Shown: in pieces, positions 8,405 to 9,456 of the stretch | How the letters are laid out: the number at the start of each line of letters is the position of its first letter | Numbering within the stretch: the stretch's first letter is position 1 | From: Bacteroidota bacterium | GTDB lineage: Bacteria; Bacteroidota; Bacteroidia; Chitinophagales; Chitinophagaceae | Direction of reading: 5' to 3' | Assembly (NCBI GenBank): GCA_023433265.1 | Contig: JAEZDR010000186.1 | Location: 1-9,456, forward strand | DNA length: 9,456 bases | Made by a program: the position numbers and the translations under genes | The notes under the pieces: generated by a model | What the model saw: the letters and a program-made list of their open reading frames with translations, nothing else | Told to the model about the DNA's origin: nothing | Database searches by the model: none

Positions 8405-8437
8405 AAAATGCGTTACGCAGATTGCGTAACGCATTTT
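8405..8437. terminator. Perfect 14-bp hairpin, bidirectional terminator with the better U-tract on the minus strand
   Basis: AAAATGCGTTACGC (8405-8418) and GCGTAACGCATTTT (8424-8437) are exact reverse complements around the 5-nt loop AGATT. The hairpin begins 57 bases after the sprA stop and can end the ruvA-sprA transcript. On the plus strand the tail is only UUUU followed by GCG. Read on the minus strand, the same stem is followed by UUUUUUAUUAUU, a much better intrinsic-terminator tail, so it may equally end a minus-strand transcript. Nearby copies of GCGTAA at 8438 and 8455 echo the right arm but do not form a comparable stem. Confidence 0.8.
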
Positions 8438-8451
8438 GCGTAAAATGGCGA

Positions 8452-8625
8452 TCAGCGTAATTTCATCAAGAAGCTTACGGGTACAAATACCAATAATAAC
8501 CAGCCTGGATACGATGCGAAAATTAAGCGGAGAGGTGCACTGCTCTGCGGAATGACACATGCACCCAATGAGTGGCCCCTGATGGTTATGTCAACTGTTC
8601 CCTGCTTCCAGTGTTGCAGTATCAT
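8452..8625 (-). CDS. Possible small membrane protein, 57 codons, unrecognised
   Basis: I do not recognise this frame and it may be a chance or remnant ORF. It runs from ATG 8625-8623 to TGA 8454-8452. The N-terminal half is polar (starts MILQHWKQGTVDITIRGHS). The C-terminal part has one hydrophobic segment, GWLLLVFVPVSFLMKLR (residues 41-57), ending in basic residues, like a tail-anchored or single-pass peptide with a cytoplasmic C-terminus. Its stop lies 15 bases before a strong hairpin whose U-tract suits the minus strand, which is the main reason to list it. The start ATG overlaps the TGA of an upstream minus-strand frame as ATGA. A possible promoter box TAATGTTG (8697-8690, one mismatch to TAnnTTTG) lies upstream. 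There is no Shine-Dalgarno sequence and no homology that I can name. Confidence 0.3.
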   Translation of the reverse strand: MILQHWKQGTVDITIRGHSLGACVIPQSSAPLRLIFASYPGWLLLVFVPVSFLMKLR

Positions 8626-8637
8626 TTGTTTGGGCTC

Positions 8638-8764
8638 TTGATACGCCAGACACCTATTGCGCCGCAGGCACCTTAGATGACAACTAATGCAACATTATGC
8701 CGGTTACGTAGAGGCGAACTACAGGCAGATATTCCCAGCCTTCTTAACTACTAAAGCTTCGCCT
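8638..8764. other. Intergenic stretch before gltX with no recognised gene
   Basis: This is the gltX-proximal part of the 427-bp gap between sprA and gltX. On the plus strand only very short frames exist, such as 25 codons at 8677-8754, with no start context. On the minus strand one frame is open from 8747 to 8622 except for a single TAA at 8675-8673 and contains a hydrophobic run, which could be a decayed reading frame or chance. No tRNA, repeat or clear -33 element for gltX is seen. Confidence 0.4.
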
Positions 8765-8772
8765 TACATTTG
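8765..8772 (+). promoter_or_regulatory. Likely Bacteroidota -7 promoter box for gltX
   Basis: TACATTTG fits TAnnTTTG at every fixed position and ends only three bases before the gltX ATG at 8776. If used, the RNA would begin at or just inside the start codon and be leaderless. The -33 region near 8740-8745 is T-rich (TTCTT) but has no clear TTTG. Confidence 0.5.
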
Positions 8773-8775
8773 CTC

Positions 8776-9456
8776 ATGACCAATACCGAAGTTAGAGTAC
8801 GCTTCGCCCCTTCCCCAACCGGTGGATTGCACCTTGGCGGCGTACGTACCGTTTTATACAATTATCTCTTTGCTAAACAGAACAATGGCAAGTTTATACT
8901 AAGGATAGAGGACACTGATCAAAATCGCTTTGTAGAAGGCGCTGAGCAGTACATAATTGACTGCCTGGAGTGGTGCGGATTGATTGCCGATGAAGGACCT
9001 CATAAGGGAGGAAACTTCGGCCCTTACAGGCAGAGTGAGCGCAAAGCCATTTACCGCGAATATGCTAGCCAGCTTGTGGAGCGCGGGTATGCCTACTATG
9101 CATTCGATACCCCGCAGGAGTTGGAGGAAATGCGCAACAACTTCAAGACTGAGGAAAACCCTTCGCCGCAATACAACCATTCTATCAGGCAGAAGATGCG
9201 CAACTCGCTTACGATGAGTGCAGAAGAAACGCAACAGTTGCTTAGCAATAATACACCACACGTTGTTCGCATTAAGATGCCTGAGAATGAGACACTTTCA
9301 TTTACTGACATGATACGCGGCGAGATAACATTCAATACAGGGCAAAGTGATGACAAGGTTTTGCTGAAAGCAGACGGCATGCCTACCTATCATCTAGCCG
9401 TGGTGGTAGACGACTTCCTGATGAAGATTTCGCACGCCTTTCGCGGTGAAGAGTGG
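8776..9456 (+). CDS. gltX: Glutamyl-tRNA synthetase, N-terminal part (runs off the right edge)
   Basis: GltX ligates glutamate to tRNA-Glu using ATP and acts in the cytoplasm. The first 227 residues are present, about 45% of a typical bacterial enzyme of roughly 500. They cover most of the class I Rossmann catalytic domain: the N-terminal block VRFAPSPTGGLHLGGVRT (8-25) with the HIGH-type motif HLGG at 19-22, LRIEDTDQNR (42-51), DEGPHKGGNFGPYRQSER (72-89), the ATP/amino-acid pocket block LLKADGMPTYHLAVVVDD (196-213) and RGEEW (223-227). The KMSKS loop and anticodon-binding domain lie beyond the window. At 107-112 the AYYAFDT region lacks the cysteines of the zinc-binding GluRS type, so this appears to be a zinc-free form. 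The motifs are those of bacterial GluRS rather than GlnRS; whether it is discriminating cannot be judged without the C-terminal half. The ATG at 8776 gives the expected start, with a TAnnTTTG box three bases upstream and no Shine-Dalgarno sequence. Confidence 0.96.
   Translation, partial: MTNTEVRVRFAPSPTGGLHLGGVRTVLYNYLFAKQNNGKFILRIEDTDQNRFVEGAEQYIIDCLEWCGLIADEGPHKGGNFGPYRQSERKAIYREYASQLVERGYAYYAFDTPQELEEMRNNFKTEENPSPQYNHSIRQKMRNSLTMSAEETQQLLSNNTPHVVRIKMPENETLSFTDMIRGEITFNTGQSDDKVLLKADGMPTYHLAVVVDDFLMKISHAFRGEEW

Noticed and set aside
8445..8555. 36-codon plus-strand open frame starting just after the terminator
   Set aside because: There is no promoter, start context or recognisable content, and it overlaps the better-supported minus-strand candidate.
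8375..8560. 61-codon minus-strand open frame
   Set aside because: It reads through both arms of the terminator hairpin, which a real gene would hardly do; the other minus frame that stops before the hairpin is the better candidate.
8984..9217. 77-codon plus-strand open frame
   Set aside because: It is out of frame within gltX, whose own frame shows the HIGH-type, DEGP and GPYRQSER motifs across the same bases.
8899..9261. 120-codon minus-strand open frame
   Set aside because: It is antisense to the conserved catalytic domain of gltX and its composition looks like a shadow of that gene.

Overview
The window reads as chromosomal DNA from a member of the Bacteroidota, probably close to the Chitinophagaceae/Chitinophagales. 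Three things point there: a full-length SprA, the outer-membrane translocon of the type IX secretion system (found only in this phylum); Bacteroidota-style TAnnTTTG promoter boxes directly before two genes; and no Shine-Dalgarno sequences before the genes. The placement below phylum is an impression from protein character, not a measured result.

Layout, left to right. Positions 1-77 are a tandem array of seven 11-bp units, cut by the left edge of the window. Positions 78-456 hold no convincing gene, but they contain several overlapping dyads and hairpins (about 121-158 and 296-361) and end in a likely promoter for ruvA. ruvA (457-1044, +) encodes the Holliday-junction binding subunit of RuvAB. 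After 41 bp comes sprA (1086-8348, +), a 2420-residue type IX translocon that starts at TTG and fills three quarters of the window. The 427-bp gap 8349-8775 holds a perfect 14-bp hairpin terminator. Its U-tract is better on the minus strand, and just behind it on that strand lies a 57-codon open frame that may be a small membrane-protein gene or a remnant of one. gltX (8776 to the right edge, +) is the N-terminal 227 residues of a bacterial glutamyl-tRNA synthetase.

How the genes relate. ruvA and sprA are close and codirectional with no terminator between them, so they are probably cotranscribed, although their products (DNA repair and protein secretion) share no pathway. SprA would work in the outer membrane with PorV, the Plug protein and the energised trans-envelope motor to export proteins carrying a C-terminal type IX signal; none of those partners is encoded here. 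gltX has its own promoter and is an independent housekeeping unit.

The window is mostly core genome. I found no phage, insertion sequence, CRISPR array, toxin-antitoxin pair or defence system. What deserves a second look is the minus-strand signal between sprA and gltX, the structured repeat-bearing leader before ruvA, the start-adjacent promoter boxes, and some features of SprA itself: acidic calcium-loop-like motifs, a cysteine-free mature chain and a Gly/Thr- then Arg-rich insertion.
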